Assembly (NCBI RefSeq): GCF_029852145.1
Contig: NC_079973.1
Location: 7,956,385-8,020,384 of the forward strand
Length of the DNA: 64,000 nt
Reading direction: 5' to 3'
DNA from: Microplitis mediator
Lineage: Eukaryota; Arthropoda; Insecta; Hymenoptera; Braconidae
Both the position numbers and the translations under genes were made by a program. Within the stretch, counting starts at the first letter, position 1. The number at the start of each line of letters is the position of its first letter. Positions 1-12,696 of this stretch are shown one piece after another. The notes beneath the pieces were generated by a model. The model was not told the DNA's origin. It saw only the letters and a program-made list of their open reading frames with translations, and ran no database searches.

Positions 1-76
1 TTATTATTATATAAATAATTATTTTTTTAAAATTAAAGTTTAATAAAATAATAAAAATATATTTGATATGTTTTAG

Positions 77-3000
77 CGCACAACAATCTTCTGAAAATGC
101 TGTTAAAGCTGGACGTCATACACTTGGCAATCAAGTTATTCGTAAAGGATACATGTGTATTCATAATTTAGGTATTATGAAAGGTGGTTCAAGAGATTAC
201 TGGTTTGTTTTGACATCTGAAAGTATTTCTTGGTTCAAAGATGAAGAGGTAATTAAATTTTGTTAATCTACATTATTAAGAGAATAAGGGAAATTTTATT
301 CCCGCCATATCTGTATGATAGAATTAGTTAATGTTATTGAAATTGATATCATTAGATAGGACTTGACTTGAATTTGTGCTTTGTCATACTTTAAACTCTT
401 TTTAATTGCCAAGTATTGAGATAAATAGATTTATCTATATCATTCGAATTACATTTAAATTACGCGAGAAAAAAGACGATCGTATTTATTTTCTTTAAAT
501 AAATTAATACTTTAATTATTCTGTCTCTAAATATGACTGAATGTCACTGAATATATTATTTATATCGCGTTACTTATTTAAAGTGACAGATTTTTATGCT
601 CCCTTTTGGTTTTAGGAAGTTTCTCAAAGCCAAAAGTGTGCATAGAAAAAAAAAGGATTCATTGACACAAAAAATCTTTACTCGCCTAAAGAAAATTTTT
701 ACTTAACCCAAGAAATTTTTTTGCATTGTGAATTGAAAACAAAAATTTATTTAGAACTAGAAATAATTACTTGGTCCAAGAAATTATTTCTTGACCAAAA
801 AAATCTTTTCTCGCTCCAAGACAATTTTTGTATTTAATTGACAATGCATAATATTTCTTGGTGCAAATTAAAATTTTGTTGCGGCAAAAAATTATTTTTT
901 TCTGAGTATTTATAAATTCAGTAGTGATATTTGGGCAGTCACATAGTGACTGCAGGTTGCTCGTTTTATATTGTTTGTTATTGAAAAATATTCAACTGTT
1001 AAAAATCGTACCGATTTTCAAACATAATTGCCATGAAAATTTGATAAAATTTATTAATTTTACATGAATATCAATTTGTTCACATCTCAAAAAAAAGTGA
1101 AGCATATCTTTAATAAAAATTCAACGCTTATTTAAAAATAAATGTTCTATTTAACTAATCAAGATATTGAGTTGGATTTTAATACGAAAAATTTTTTAAG
1201 TACAGTTTAAAATTTTTTTTTTAAAACCTTCATTAGTTTTTAATGATTCAAAAACTAATTATATAAGAAAAAAAAATAAAATTCAGTTAGAATTAAGTCC
1301 CGAATTACTATCATCTTTAAAATGAATTTTTGTTAAAATTAATTGACTTCTGGACGAAAAAAAAATAATTATTGAAACAAAGTAAACTAAATTACATTGT
1401 GGTTTTTATTTTTATGACATTTATGACTTGAAATTCGAAGTAATGTAAAAATGAAGTATATAAATATGTTAAATTATAATCATATTCATATTTTATATTT
1501 CTAACTAATTTGAACTTGTTAAAAACTTGAAGCAATTCGCTCTAAATTTAAAGAAAATTTTAACAATGTACGTTTAAATTAAATTTATATAAATTTTTAG
1601 GAACGTGAAAAAAAATACATGTTGCCATTGGATGGATTAAAACTTCGTGATCTTGAACAAGGATTTATGTCACGACGTCATTTATTCGCGCTATTTAACC
1701 CCGAAGGTCGCAATGTTTACAAAGATTATAAACAACTTGAGCTTAGTTGTGAAACTCAAGACGATGTTGATTCTTGGAAAGCATCCTTTTTACGGGCTGG
1801 TGTCTATCCTGAGAAATCAACTGAACAGGCTAATGGCGATGGCGAGGTAATTATAACTTACTATTCTATAATTACTTTCATTTGTTCTATCGATTTATAC
1901 AGGTACTTTATTAACTAAGAAGAAACATTTTTTTTTCTTATTTTTTATCAAATTGTTATTCATTTTTAAATTAAATTCTGTATTATTCATATTATTTTAG
2001 GATAAAAAAATTTTGGTGAGTCGTAATTAAAGCGTATGTGAATTGAACAACTTATTTTGAAAAATAACCGTGTGATAATGATTTTTTCTTTGAAAAATTA
2101 ATTTACCAATACTCAATATCTAATAATTGAACCCCATTTTTATTTTTTTATAAATAGAATTTTAAGAAAAGAAAATAAGTAATAGATTGTGATTTTCATT
2201 ATTTTAAAAGATGCATGTATTCATTTTTCATTTAAAAACGAGTGAATTAATTCCAAGCTTTATTATTTATTTTATTATTAAAATTAACATTTGTTTTATT
2301 TAAAAACTTTAAACACCTAAAGGAAGGATATGAGGTTTGTAAAATTTGATCAAGTTGCCAGTGACCTCACCAATTAAAAGAAAACACTAATACACATGCG
2401 ATAAAATTAATGTTTATTGACACAACGCTTTAAGAAAAGGAGAGAAATTATTTTTTTTCTTATGTACTCGGCTAGCACTAAAATATATATACATATATAT
2501 ATTATACATAGAAATTAGTGCTTAACTACATAACTTTAAACACACAACACATGTATATTTTTTTTTTATTTACTAATTTATATTATGTTAGTTTATTATA
2601 AATATGAATTTATTTTAATGATTAAATATTATTATTCAAAGGGTGGTAGTGAAGGTCAATCTTCAATGGATCCTCAATTGGAACGTCAAGTTGAAACGAT
2701 AAGAAACTTGGTCGACTCATACATGAAAATAGTTACAAAAACTACTCGTGATCTTGTTCCAAAAACAATAATGCATTTAATAATCAATAACGCCAAGGAT
2801 TTTATAAATGGAGAATTATTAGCTCATCTATATGCCAGTGGTGATCAGGTAAATTTAATTTCAAATGTTGTTTTATTGTTGACTGTTATATGACTGATTA
2901 AAATGTTTAAATTAATTATAATTTTTTGTAATTTCGGAGTCTCAGAGTTCAAATACATATTTAACACTTCATTTTATCAGTGTAATAAATGATTTGAGTG

Positions 3001-6000
3001 GAAACATTTAAAAAAACAATGATTTTATAACTTTTTTTTCTGTTTGGTTGAGAAACCCCATAAGTCAATCAACTTTAAATAATTTTTTTAAGTAGTTTCA
3101 GTTAAAAAATTAAATTTTTCTTGTTGAAATCTTTTTCAGAGACGCTAACATTATTGTATTAAATTATTTATTTATTATTTTAATGTCAAGCTTTTCCAAA
3201 ATAATGTTTTTTGTGTTTCCTGAAAAATTTTGTCTTCTTGACTTATGGGCTTTCTCAAATAAACGATTAAACTATTTAATAACATCTTTGTTAAATTTAA
3301 AGTATAAATGTTGTGTAGTTTGAGTCCTATAGATTCTTTGTGACTTTTATGATTTACGCTGGAAATTAATTTTGTTAATAAAAAAAAAATCTTATATATA
3401 TATTTTTAGTCTTCTATGATGGAAGAGTCACCAGAAGAAGCTCAGAAACGAGAAGAAATGTTGAGAATGTATCATGCATGCAAAGAAGCTTTACGTATAA
3501 TTGGAGATGTATCAATGGCAACAGTAACAACACCTGTGCCACCACCAGTGAAAAATGATTGGCTTGCATCGGGTGAAAATCCAAGGTAAAATAATAACAT
3601 ACAATAAATAAAATTAAATAAAACTCTACATAACAACATACAATTATAAAATTAAATCATTCACTGTCTTCTCCATACTGTTTATTATTTGTCTTTGCTA
3701 CATACTATCAAACGTCAATGCAACAGTTATGGGTAAGATCACACGTTATTTAATCCTGTTTTGAAACGCCCATTAGTAGAAATCTTTCACAAATATTTAG
3801 TTTTTTTTTTTTTTTTTTGTAACACCAATAACAGTAAATCAAGAATATAAATTACAGTCGGACTTCATTATAAGACTACGAATTATAAGACTCTTTCCTT
3901 CAATTTGTTAAAATTCGCTCGGAACGCTTCCCCCACCAAAAACTCAATAAAAATTTTGCGCCGAAACCTCGCTATAAGACTAACCAACAGTATGACTAAA
4001 ATAGAGATAAAATGTACATAAATATAGATTGTAGATTAAGTAATTTATTTTCATAAAGAATACTTAAAATTTCGTGGTTTCACGTAATTAATTAAGAGAA
4101 AAGAACGACGAACTTCTGGTTATTTATAATTATAGATGAAATAGATTCACTGTATAATAGAGCAGAGTTGAACCAAATACATAAATAAAATACAAAACGG
4201 CGATAGTCTTATAGCGAGGCTTGGGCGCAAACACTTGAACACAATAGTGGGGGAACCTTAATTTTAAGAATTTTTTCCCCTACAGCCCCGAACTAATCTT
4301 ATAACGAGGTCCGGCTGTAATCAATCAGAAATACTAACATATATTTATTACTGTTTTAGATTATCACCACCATCACCAGGAGGACCTAGACGGGGTGTAA
4401 CTCAACCTCCACCACCAGCTAGTTCACGAGCACCTCCACCAGTACCAGCAGGTGGTCGACCGGCTCCAGCTATTCCCAACCGGCCTGGACCTGGTGGCCC
4501 ACCACCATCACGTGGAACACCTGGGCTTCCACCTCCACTAATTCCATCGTAAGTATTCAGAAAAATTTAATTTATATATATATATATTTATTTTTTATAT
4601 CACAATTGCCCACGTGAAAGCATAATTAAAAATGTCCTTGATTTCGGCACTGTGCTTGATTTTTTGAAAACTTTTTTATCATATAAGGTAAAAGCCCTTA
4701 TACTCGCTCACTTTTCATTAGAGTGAGAATAAATCACTCAATATAAATGATTAAATAAAATGAAAAACCATATTTTTATTTTTATAGTTATTTTTTGTAG
4801 TTTTAAGTATTAGAATAAAATTTTAGTTTGAAGAATCACGTTGATAATTAATTATTATTAATTTTTTAAATGATATATATTATAGCCGCTCAAAGACAGT
4901 ATCAATTCAACCATGATAAGTTTATTGATTTGCAAAATAATTTATAAATAATATTACTTTATTCTTTCATAGTATAAAATTTCATGAATTTAAAAAACAT
5001 ATTTAATAAGATATAGTTATAACAATTTTTAAAAAATTTGACGTAACCGAAATTTAAACTAACGAATGAACGTTAAAGTAAAAAATGCCCGGCTATGCGT
5101 GATTTTGAAAACAGTCACTTAATTTGAATTTATAATCTATTATAAAATAATTTGATACGTCATATTTTAATATGAATAAAAACCATCAGATGATCTAGAC
5201 CAAAACAAATGTTGATTATTTATTCATTTACACTACGTTTCGTTGGGTATCCCAACTTCCTCAGGCATCTATAAGACCCAATTTACAATACAATAATATT
5301 AAAAAATAAATATATGAATAACTCAATACATTACTCGTCAGTCAATTAAAATCTAAGCAATAGTTACCATTAATATTATTATCAACACATTGTCATTAAT
5401 ATATTTATGCATTGATGTTTATAGGTTGCAACAACGTGTCAATATACTTATAGTGTATTTAGTCTTATACAATAGTTTTATACATAGTGTTGATAATAAT
5501 GTTCATGGTAACTATGTTTAGATTTTGATTGACTGACGAGTAATGTACTAAGTTATTCATATATTTATTTTTTAATATTATTGTATTGTAAATTGTGTCT
5601 TATTGATGCCTGAGGAAGTTGGGATACTCAACGAAACGTCGCGGAAATGAATAAATGATAGCACGATTTGTAATCCGCGGATAAAATATCCGCGACAAAT
5701 TATCCGCAGACATTTTATCCGATAGACAAAATATCCCCGAACTAAATATTCAAGAGACAAAAAATCAGTAACAAAATATCCTGTCGATAAATCTTATTCA
5801 GAAAAATATATTTTAAGTGAAAAAATAATTAATGGTTTTCGATAAACGGGTACTGTATCATTCCAAGCATATGTGTTGATTAGGGCGTTTAAAAAAAAAC
5901 AAGAATTTTTGTTTTTTCTCGGAATCAGGCTCAAAAGTTTCGTTTAGATGCCAAAATAAGCCCCTGATAATATGAGCCCTTAATATTAATATTAAGATTG

Positions 6001-9000
6001 TCCGCATCGCACTTTTCTATTTCCCATAAGAATAACACAGGAAAAAAAATTTTTCTTCTTCTGATTTTTGAAACTAATGAACCGTAAATTACATTGTAAT
6101 GTCCATCAAATATTTTTGTAGAGAATTGAACGCTCTATAAAAAAGGTCTCTTATCATTTTTTGATAAATCCATCTGTTCGAAAGTTATTGGAGCTGGAAG
6201 TGAAATCTACAGTAAATTTCGAGATCTTTTTACTTTTCTAGCAAAACTATCAGACTCATCAAAAAATGTCATAGGACCTTTTTTGTAGATAATTTTATTC
6301 CCTACAAATTATTTTCAATAAAGTTCATTCAAATTCCGCATTGTTTTCTGGTTACTTTCATTTTAATGCCAAGCTCATAAAAATAATAGTCTTCTAATCA
6401 ATTTTGAAAACTTAACGTTAAAATGAAAATAACCAGAAAACAATGCGGAATTTGAATGAACTTTATTGAAAATAATTTGTAGGGAATAAAATTGTCTACA
6501 AAAAAGGTCCTACGACATTTTTTGATGAGTCTGATAGTTTTGCTAGAAAAGTAAAAAGATCTCGAAATTTACTGTAGATTTCACTTCCAGCTCCAATAAC
6601 TTTCGAACAGATGGATTTATCAAAAAATGATAAGAGACTTTTTTTTAGAGCGTTCAATTCTCTACAAAAATATTTGATGGACATTACAATATAATTTACG
6701 GTTCATTAGTTTCAAAAATCAGAAGAAAAAAAAAATTTTTTCCTGTGTTATTCTTATAGGAAATAGAAAAGTGCGATGCGGACAACTTTAATATTAATAT
6801 TAAGGGCTCATATTATCAGGGGCCTATTTTGGCATCTAAACGAAACTATTGAGCCTGGTTCCGAGAAAAAAAAAAATTCTTGTTTTTTTTAAACGCCTTA
6901 GTGTTGATTGATTTCCAAAATAATACCCACCCAAAATCTGTGAAAAAAGGGCACAGTACGATTTCAAGCATACGTGTTGGTCTATTTTTAATATCACACA
7001 CTTAAATTTTATGTGCAAATATATTAAACATTTCTAATAAAAGGATACCGTACTATTTATATTATAAGATATTTTGTCGGGGATATTTTATCTATCGGAT
7101 ATTTTGTCTTCGGATAATAAGTGACGGTACCGAATAAATAATCAACATTTGTTTGGGTCTAAATCACCTGATGGTTTTTATTTATTGATTATAATCATGG
7201 ACCTGAATTCTTACAACAATAATATTTTAATATATTTAGATTTACAAATAATTATTGATCAATAATAATTTTTTTCTATAAAAATTATAAAAAACGCATT
7301 TGACAGTTAAAGTGAGCGACTAATGGTACGGAACGGGTATAGGGTCTTTTACCTTAACAATAAAAATAATAAAACATTTCGCGGGTCATTTTGGGTTTTG
7401 GTGCTAACATCACTTTCTATTGCAGGCGCCGACAATAAGTCTCCGCACTAACACAAGTCCTTTCTCTACTAATCAGTATACCCGTTGCATTTATCTAATC
7501 AACATTAAGTTTTTGAAATTTCAAAAAAAATTGTAATAAATTTTTTTTTTTAATATCCTATTACTATTTTTTTTGTTTTATTCGACCATCCATTTATTCG
7601 CTACGTTTTTAATTTTATTTGACATAAACAATAATTAATAATAATAATTATTATTATTGTTATTTATATTATATATAATGGAATTTTACTTAATAATAAT
7701 AAGTACAAAAATATATGTACAATAAACAGAGTTTATAAGTATTTGTTCCTATGATAAAAATTAGGTCCAGCGATACAAAATAATAATTAAAATTAGGACC
7801 TGTTAGAAATATAATATGTTTCATATATATATATATATATATGTACTTTTTTTCTTTTTCATACAATTTTTTTTAACCTAATGATTAAACCTAATAATTA
7901 CAAGATAAATAAAGTAGACGAAAAATGGTATCACAATACTAAACCTTAAAAAATAATTTAAAATAAAAAAAAAGTTAATTCACTCACTAACAGCATGACA
8001 GATTTAAAACATGAATTTTCTTTATAACTATTAACGCTTTTTTATCAAACAAAGTGCTTAAATTTTATTATTTATGATTACTACTTTTTTTTTTTAAATA
8101 CAAAAAGTACATTTTTCTTTTATTTTCAAAGAATTAAATATTTTTATTTATAATAAAAGAAAAATCATATGTCGGTGCCTGCATTAAGCTTATAGAGAAT
8201 CTGTATATTTATAATATTTTATTGGCTTAAATTTTTTTAATGTTGTATTGCTCAATCTAAATCAAAATTCGACTAATATCATATATATTAAGGTGGTCGT
8301 TAAAAATTAAATTTTCTCAGACGCCCTATAAAAAGCTTCTTTATAGTGAAAAAATACCTGGGGAATTTGTTTTTTTTTTTTTAAGTAAAAAGAACACGTG
8401 TCTCAGGATGACCACAGCTCATTTTTCGATACAATCGCGTTTTTTTTAAATTCTCATGAAAGATGCAGATTAAAGGAAAAACTCATAGGAACAATTTTGT
8501 AGGAAATTAAATTCTTGACAAAAAAGGTCATATTCATTTTTTTTATAAAATGTGTTTTTACAAAGATATTTTAAAAAAACTTATTTTAGATCTTATGAAT
8601 TTAGCGTTTAAAGGATGACGAATGTTGAAGATAACATTTTTCTAAGTACATAGAAACTATAACAAGTATAATGATTGATATGTTACGAGTTACGAAGTTG
8701 TCTATATTTAAAAAAAAAACGTAATTCTTAACAATCGTAATCCTTAAAATGCTCAATTGATAAGATCTAAAAAAGTTTTTTAAAAATATCTTCATAAATA
8801 CACGTTTATAAAAAAAAATGAACATGACCTTTTTTGTCAAGAATTTAATTTCCTACAAAATTGTTCCTACGATTTTTTCCTTTAATCTGAATATTTCAGG
8901 AGATTTTTAAAAAAACCGCGACTGTATCGAAAAATAAACTTGGATCGTCCTGAGGCACGTGTTCTTTTTCCTTAAAAAGAAAAAACCAAATTCCCCATGT

Positions 9001-12000
9001 ATTTTTCCACTAAAAAGAAACAAACGATGCATTACTTTGGGTGACTTTATAGTGATAAAAAAAAAAAAAAAATTAAAATAAACACTCAAGATTACGAGTT
9101 ATTATAAAATAAATTTCTTAAAGCAATATAAATATTATTAAAATAAAATAAAAAATTATAAAAAAAAAAAACGAGCATAGCTGAAAGTTTATACGTGGTG
9201 TGTTTAGTCGAGGAGGTATCCAACAAAGAGTGACTCAAGCCGCGACACAAGCTGCTGCTAATGCCGCTGTGAACGAGCTGATGGATGCATTCAGGATCAA
9301 GTAAATAAACGCAATACGATGGCTTTTAATATAATTAATAAATGATTTAAAATTTTAATCGAAAAATATAAATGAACATAATTAAAATTTTCACTTGTCG
9401 TAATAGACATGTTCTGCAAATTCTAATTTACATTTACGTATTACGGTAGACTATTCAGAGGGACTATTGAGAATGCACTAATACTTTATTTTTATTTATT
9501 TATTTCATTTTTTATTTTTTTTAATTTTCTGTTCTTGAAAATATAACAAGTTTGCAAATAACTGCTATTTCTATTTGCATGTCTACAAATTTAATAAATG
9601 GAGTAGGCTTCTTTTTTAATTTCGTTACTACAACTATAAATAGCATTACATTTTCACAAAAACATAATTATTTAAATTTATTTATTTAGTTAATGTCCTG
9701 AAAAGTCTACCAGATAGATAAACTTTAGTATTATTATCGTGTTTTAAATAATATTTACACTAATTGTGTTAAATAATTCCATAAGCATTTATTACAGTGT
9801 TATTAAAACACAGATTAAAAGGATGTATAAATTATTAGAAACAATAAAAATTTATTGTAAAGAAAAAAAAAAAATAAAGCTGTCATGCTGTTAGACTTTC
9901 ATGCTATAATATACATAAATATATAAATTGTTCAAGTACATTACTAGAAAAAAGTGTTGAGATAAACACTGAGAGCTACTATACGCGTTAATCGGAATTT
10001 TATAATATTTTTTTTTATCAATCGTTATTTTTTTTACAATCATGTTCTATTATTTATACACAAATTTATTCCCATATTGATGCATTAATATTGGCATTGA
10101 TTCATCAATAGTTTATTTAAACAAAGTAAAATAAAATGTTATTAAAATATATAATACATAAAAATAATGTTGCATTTGAAATATTTAAATATATTTTAAC
10201 TAATTGTATATGGACATATATATGAATAGTTAATGTTAAATTAAATCAATAAACTTCATTAAAAATATTTTTAAATAAAATTAAACATTAAATAATTAAT
10301 TATTTTATTAATTCATATAGAATTTTTTTTGCTGGGCCTAATATGTTTTTTTTTTAAATCCATTTAAATGTACATAAATTTCCGATTACGCATCAATGAA
10401 TATTATAAAGAAAAAAAAACAGATATAATTTATTTTCTGATGGAAAATGATAATAATAAAAAAAAAAAAAAAAAAGAGAAAAAAAAATAAATGAGTGAAA
10501 TGTTTCACTTTAATCAGAAATAAATTATTGTAATGTTATTGTACAGTGAAAATTAGTACATCTATTCCATATATTCCATGCACTGGTATACCTGAGTTGA
10601 TTAGATCGAATAGGAGAAAAAGACATTTAATAAAATAAATAATTACATTGCAAAGCTATAATTATAACGATAATTGTTGTTGCAAATTTATGATTACATT
10701 GTCATGTCCCACGTTTGCTAGCTAATAGTGTGCGTTGATATTAGTTTTTAAATTTTGACATTACGATATATTATTTTATAAATAATAATAATTAAAAATG
10801 TCTAAGTAATTTGTAGGTACTAATTTTTAGTATGGGGCATAAAAAAAGCATATCAAGTAGCTAATTTTATGTGTATACTAATGCACTTTTTATTTATTTT
10901 TTTTTTTATTTTAGTTAATATTTAACAACGAAAATCATTTTACTTTATTGAACAGGAGGTTATACTGAATTTAATTAATTAATTATTTATAAATAAAAAT
11001 GTAAAAATTTAGTATCATTATTATCTGATAAACATTAGCAATAATAAAAGTATTAATTATGATTAAAAAAAACACTTATTGATTAATTTATCAAATTAAA
11101 TCATATCTTTTTTAAATGATATCAAGTAATACATCAAAGTATTTATTTTATTTTAATTTACAATAATATTTTTAATTTAGTAGTATTTTTTTTTTAACAC
11201 TATAAATTTTTAGCTAAAATAAGCTGTGATATTTATTTTCGACTTGTCGTTAATTTATTTGATCATATTTCATATGTAATAATAAATAAATAAAAAATTT
11301 CAGTTTAACTTCCAGTAAAAAAATAATAAAACTATGTTCAATAAATATAGCTATTACTTTATCGTTATAGTTTTTTTTGTTGAATTTAATTTTATAAATG
11401 GTGACACTGACAAGTCAATTAATCGAATATGAATTTAATAAATTTAATGTTTGAATAAATAATAAAACTTTATGATATACATACACTTGCCTACTTTACA
11501 TACAATAAAATAAAAAAATTAATAAATATAAAATATGCGGTTGAAATTTTATGAGGCTGCAAACCCAATTAATATATTACTGTAATAGCTTCGCTATCAT
11601 TGAAATATAATGCACTGAATTTATCACTTGCTTGAATAACTATGTAAACATAATTAACATAAGAAAAGAAAAAAAAATTATTAAAATATGTTTAAAGTCT
11701 AGTAGGTCTATTAAATTCAAGATTTATATAGTAGGTATATAAATTTATACGTATTAAAGTGATCGTAAAAATTAAATTGTTTTCAGGTACCCTCTAAAAA
11801 GTTTCTTTGTTGCATAAAAATATAGGGGATTTTTTTTTTAATTTATAATAAATAAAAAAAACGCGTCACAAAAAAATCAAATTTTATTTTTACATGAATC
11901 CGCAGTTTTTTGAAAATATCTCACAAAATATCCGTATTTAACAAAAATCTTATATAAATGGTTTTATAGGAAATTCAATTTTCTACTAAAAATATCCTAT

Positions 12001-12658
12001 CAATTTTTTTTTTAAATGTATATCCTTAAAGGTATTCCAAAAACATGAGTGAGATATTGCTGTTAATTATTAAGAAAATAATTTTATTTATTAATTACTT
12101 TTGTACATGTATTTATCAAAAAAAAAAAAATTATTAAAAATTTCCATCATTATTTTCAAAATAGTTCTAAAAATTTATCGTCAACGTTATCTGAGGGTGG
12201 CTTTAAGCTATATTTTATAAGATTTTGATCAATTATTTTAAAACTTTCCTGTAAGTGGCACTGATTTACAATTTTTTGAATTACCGTGACACCTCAAAAT
12301 ATGGGGATAAAGTTTTTTTTTTTAAACTTTGTTTTTCCATTCTGTCATAATAAACTACAGGAAAATTACTCGAAATGAAATATTTTGGAAATAATTTCGT
12401 AAAAAAATTCATGACAATTATTAATGATTTATCAGAGATAAAGTTTATAGGATTTTATTGACTATATTTTTTTGTCTTGGATATTAAGACTTGTTATCTA
12501 TAAAATGTACCACCCTAATATATATCTGTATATATATTATATAATGGTATATATAAATCTTGAATTTAATAAAATTTTCCAAAATTGAATGACTAGATCT
12601 AAAAAAAATATTGTAGAAGATAATATTAACAGTTGAATAAAAAATTAGTAATTCAAGA

Positions 12659-12696
<38 letters not shown>

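Larger units (their letters stand above)
5176..7183. mobile_element. Second-level inverted-repeat element
   Basis: The end near 5180 (AACCATCAGATGATCTAGAC, then ACAAATGTTGATTATTTATT) is matched in reverse complement at 7135-7183 (AATAAATAATCAACATTTGT, then CACCTGATGGTTTTTATT). It sits inside the AAGGTAAAAG-ended element and carries three more inverted repeats. Confidence 0.6.
4685..7355. mobile_element. Outermost element of a nested stack (AAGGTAAAAG ends)
   Basis: Left end AAGGTAAAAGCCCTTATACT pairs with the right end ATAGGGTCTTTTACCTT; both are followed inward by a GCTCACTTT phrase and its complement. The host element is interrupted by further inverted-repeat elements at about 5176-7183, 5221-5656, 5671-7110 and 5881-6900. 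Elements with the same end also occur at 55136-56343 and 62216-62775. Confidence 0.65.
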
